DNA of 5,771 bases. Origin: RGIG3009 sp964490085. Lineage in GTDB: Bacteria; Bacillota; Clostridia; Oscillospirales; Acutalibacteraceae. The position numbers were made by a program, and so were the translations under genes. The stretch is taken from NCBI GenBank assembly GCA_964490085.1, contig CAZBAO010000088.1, forward strand, positions 1 to 5,771, written 5' to 3'. The notes beneath the pieces were generated by a model. It ran no database searches, was not told the DNA's origin, and was given only the letters and a program-made list of their open reading frames with translations. Positions 4,582 to 5,771 of this stretch are shown piece after piece (the first letter of the stretch is position 1; every line of letters begins with the position of its first letter).

Positions 4582-5771
4582 ATGAAAAAATTTTTAAGTT
4601 TGGCGCTGATCTTTGGCATGATCCTGTGTCTGTTTTCCGGATGCACCGATAAACCGGGAGATAACGACACGCAAGTCGGCAAGGTGTATTATCTGAATTT
4701 TAAGCCGGAGGCAAACGACGATTGGCAGATGGTCGCTGCCAAGTACAAGGAAGAAACCGGAATCGAGGTCAAGGTCGTGACCGCGGCATCGGGCGACTAT
4801 GAAAAAACGCTCGGCGTTGAGATCGACAAGGAAAATCCGCCCACCATGTTCCAGGTCAACGGGCCGGTTGGATTGTCCGCGTGGAAAGACTATGCGCTGG
4901 ACATTTCGAATTCTGAGATCTATAAAGAGTTGATCTCGGACGATTTTGCCCTGAAGGAGGGCGATAAGGTCTACGGTATTGCCTTCGTATACGAGGCGTA
5001 CGGCCTGATAACCAACAAGAAGTTGCTCGCAGACGCAGGGTATACGATCGAGGATATTACCGACTTTGCTTCTCTCAAGCGCATTGCGGAGGATATCCAC
5101 GCGCGCTCCAAGGAGCTTGGCTTTGACGCGTTTACCTCGTCGGGTCTCGACGGCTCGTCCAGCTGGCGGTTTTCGGGACATCTGACCAATCTGCCGCTGT
5201 ATTACGAATTTACCGAGGGCAACGTGACCGATCAGCCCGCGACCATTACGGGCACCTATCTCGACAACCTCAAAGCGGTGTGGGATCTGTATATCAACAA
5301 TTCCGCGACCGACCCCAAGACACTGACCTCCAAGACCGGAGACGACGCGGTCGCCGAGTTCAAAGAGGGAAAAGCGGTATTTTACCAGAACGGCACGTGG
5401 GAATATGCGAACGCGACCGCGATCGGCGAGGAAAATATCGGCTTTCTGCCGATCTATTTCGGTGTGGACGACGCCAAGCAAGGCTTGTGTGCCGGTACCG
5501 AAAACTACTGGGTCGTCAACTCGCAGGCGTCGGAAGCCGACCAAAAGGCGACTCTTGACTTTATGAAATGGTTGGCAACGAGCGAAACCGGCACGACGGC
5601 ACTTGCGAGCGGTGAAATGGGCTTTACCTCACCGTTCAAGTCCGCTAAAAAGCCGGACAACGGCTTATATGATATCTTGAACGATATGCTTGAAAGCGGG
5701 GATACCACCAGTGTGAAGTGGATGTTCCCATATACCCCGAACACCGACGCCTGGCGCGCCGAGGTCGTTTC
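4582..5771 (+). CDS. ABC importer substrate-binding lipoprotein, family 1 (sugar-type); 3' end cut
   Basis: This is an extracellular solute-binding lipoprotein that would capture a ligand, probably an oligosaccharide, and deliver it to a pair of membrane permeases. My translation gives 396 full codons without a stop before the right edge; family members usually have about 400-450 residues, so little is missing. The N-terminus MKKFLSLALIFGMILCLFSGC is a lipoprotein signal with Cys21 as lipid anchor, followed by an acidic linker (TDKPGDNDT). The mature part has the family pattern: VAAKYKEETGIEVKVVTA at about 51-68, PPTMFQVNGP at 86-95, EGDKVYGIAFVYEAYGLITNKKLL near 125-148, FKEGKAVFYQNGTWEY near 260-275 and an ATLDFMKWL block. 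AAGGAGG lies 9 bases before the ATG. Permease genes would be expected past the edge. The ligand cannot be told from sequence alone. Confidence 0.93.
   Translation, partial: MKKFLSLALIFGMILCLFSGCTDKPGDNDTQVGKVYYLNFKPEANDDWQMVAAKYKEETGIEVKVVTAASGDYEKTLGVEIDKENPPTMFQVNGPVGLSAWKDYALDISNSEIYKELISDDFALKEGDKVYGIAFVYEAYGLITNKKLLADAGYTIEDITDFASLKRIAEDIHARSKELGFDAFTSSGLDGSSSWRFSGHLTNLPLYYEFTEGNVTDQPATITGTYLDNLKAVWDLYINNSATDPKTLTSKTGDDAVAEFKEGKAVFYQNGTWEYANATAIGEENIGFLPIYFGVDDAKQGLCAGTENYWVVNSQASEADQKATLDFMKWLATSETGTTALASGEMGFTSPFKSAKKPDNGLYDILNDMLESGDTTSVKWMFPYTPNTDAWRAEVV

Noticed and set aside
4594..5544. 316-residue open frame on the minus strand
   Set aside because: It is antisense to the well-supported lipoprotein gene and is open only through codon bias; its translation resembles no family I know.

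Overview
The window is the chromosomal origin-proximal region of a low-to-mid GC Gram-positive bacterium (Bacillota). The arrangement is the classic divergent pair dnaA <-> rpmH-rnpA-yidD-yidC-jag(khpB). Strong AGGAGG-type ribosome binding sites, some GTG starts, a lipoprotein solute-binding protein and a YidC with an enlarged outer loop suggest a clostridial (perhaps Oscillospirales/Ruminococcaceae-like) genome. That finer placement is inference.

Layout. Positions 1-996 (minus strand) hold the first 332 codons of dnaA, cut by the left edge inside or just before the DNA-binding domain. Positions 997-1336 are an AT-rich control region with a dnaA promoter facing left, a perfect 14-bp palindrome over its -35 box, a 22-bp pure A/T tract, two relaxed DnaA boxes and a strong rpmH promoter facing right. 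Positions 1337-4176 (plus strand) hold rpmH, rnpA, yidD, yidC and jag in one direction. A terminator-like hairpin sits just after rpmH, rnpA and yidD overlap by four bases, and a strong terminator follows jag. These genes link translation (L34), tRNA 5' maturation (RNase P protein), membrane protein insertion (YidD, YidC) and an RNA-binding partner (Jag/KhpB).

Positions 4177-4581 are non-coding. After the jag terminator comes an array of short hairpins punctuated by the heptamer GTGATAT: the stems differ from unit to unit but stay base-paired. Two larger GC-rich hairpins follow, then the leader of the next gene. From 4582 to the right edge runs a nearly complete lipoprotein substrate-binding protein of a family 1 (sugar-type) ABC importer. 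In many Bacillota mnmE and mnmG would follow jag, so gene order is broken here.

The best leads are the GTGATAT hairpin array, the dnaA promoter palindrome, an EF-hand-like acidic loop in the outer loop of YidC, and an altered P-loop in DnaA. The window shows no clearly new multi-gene system.
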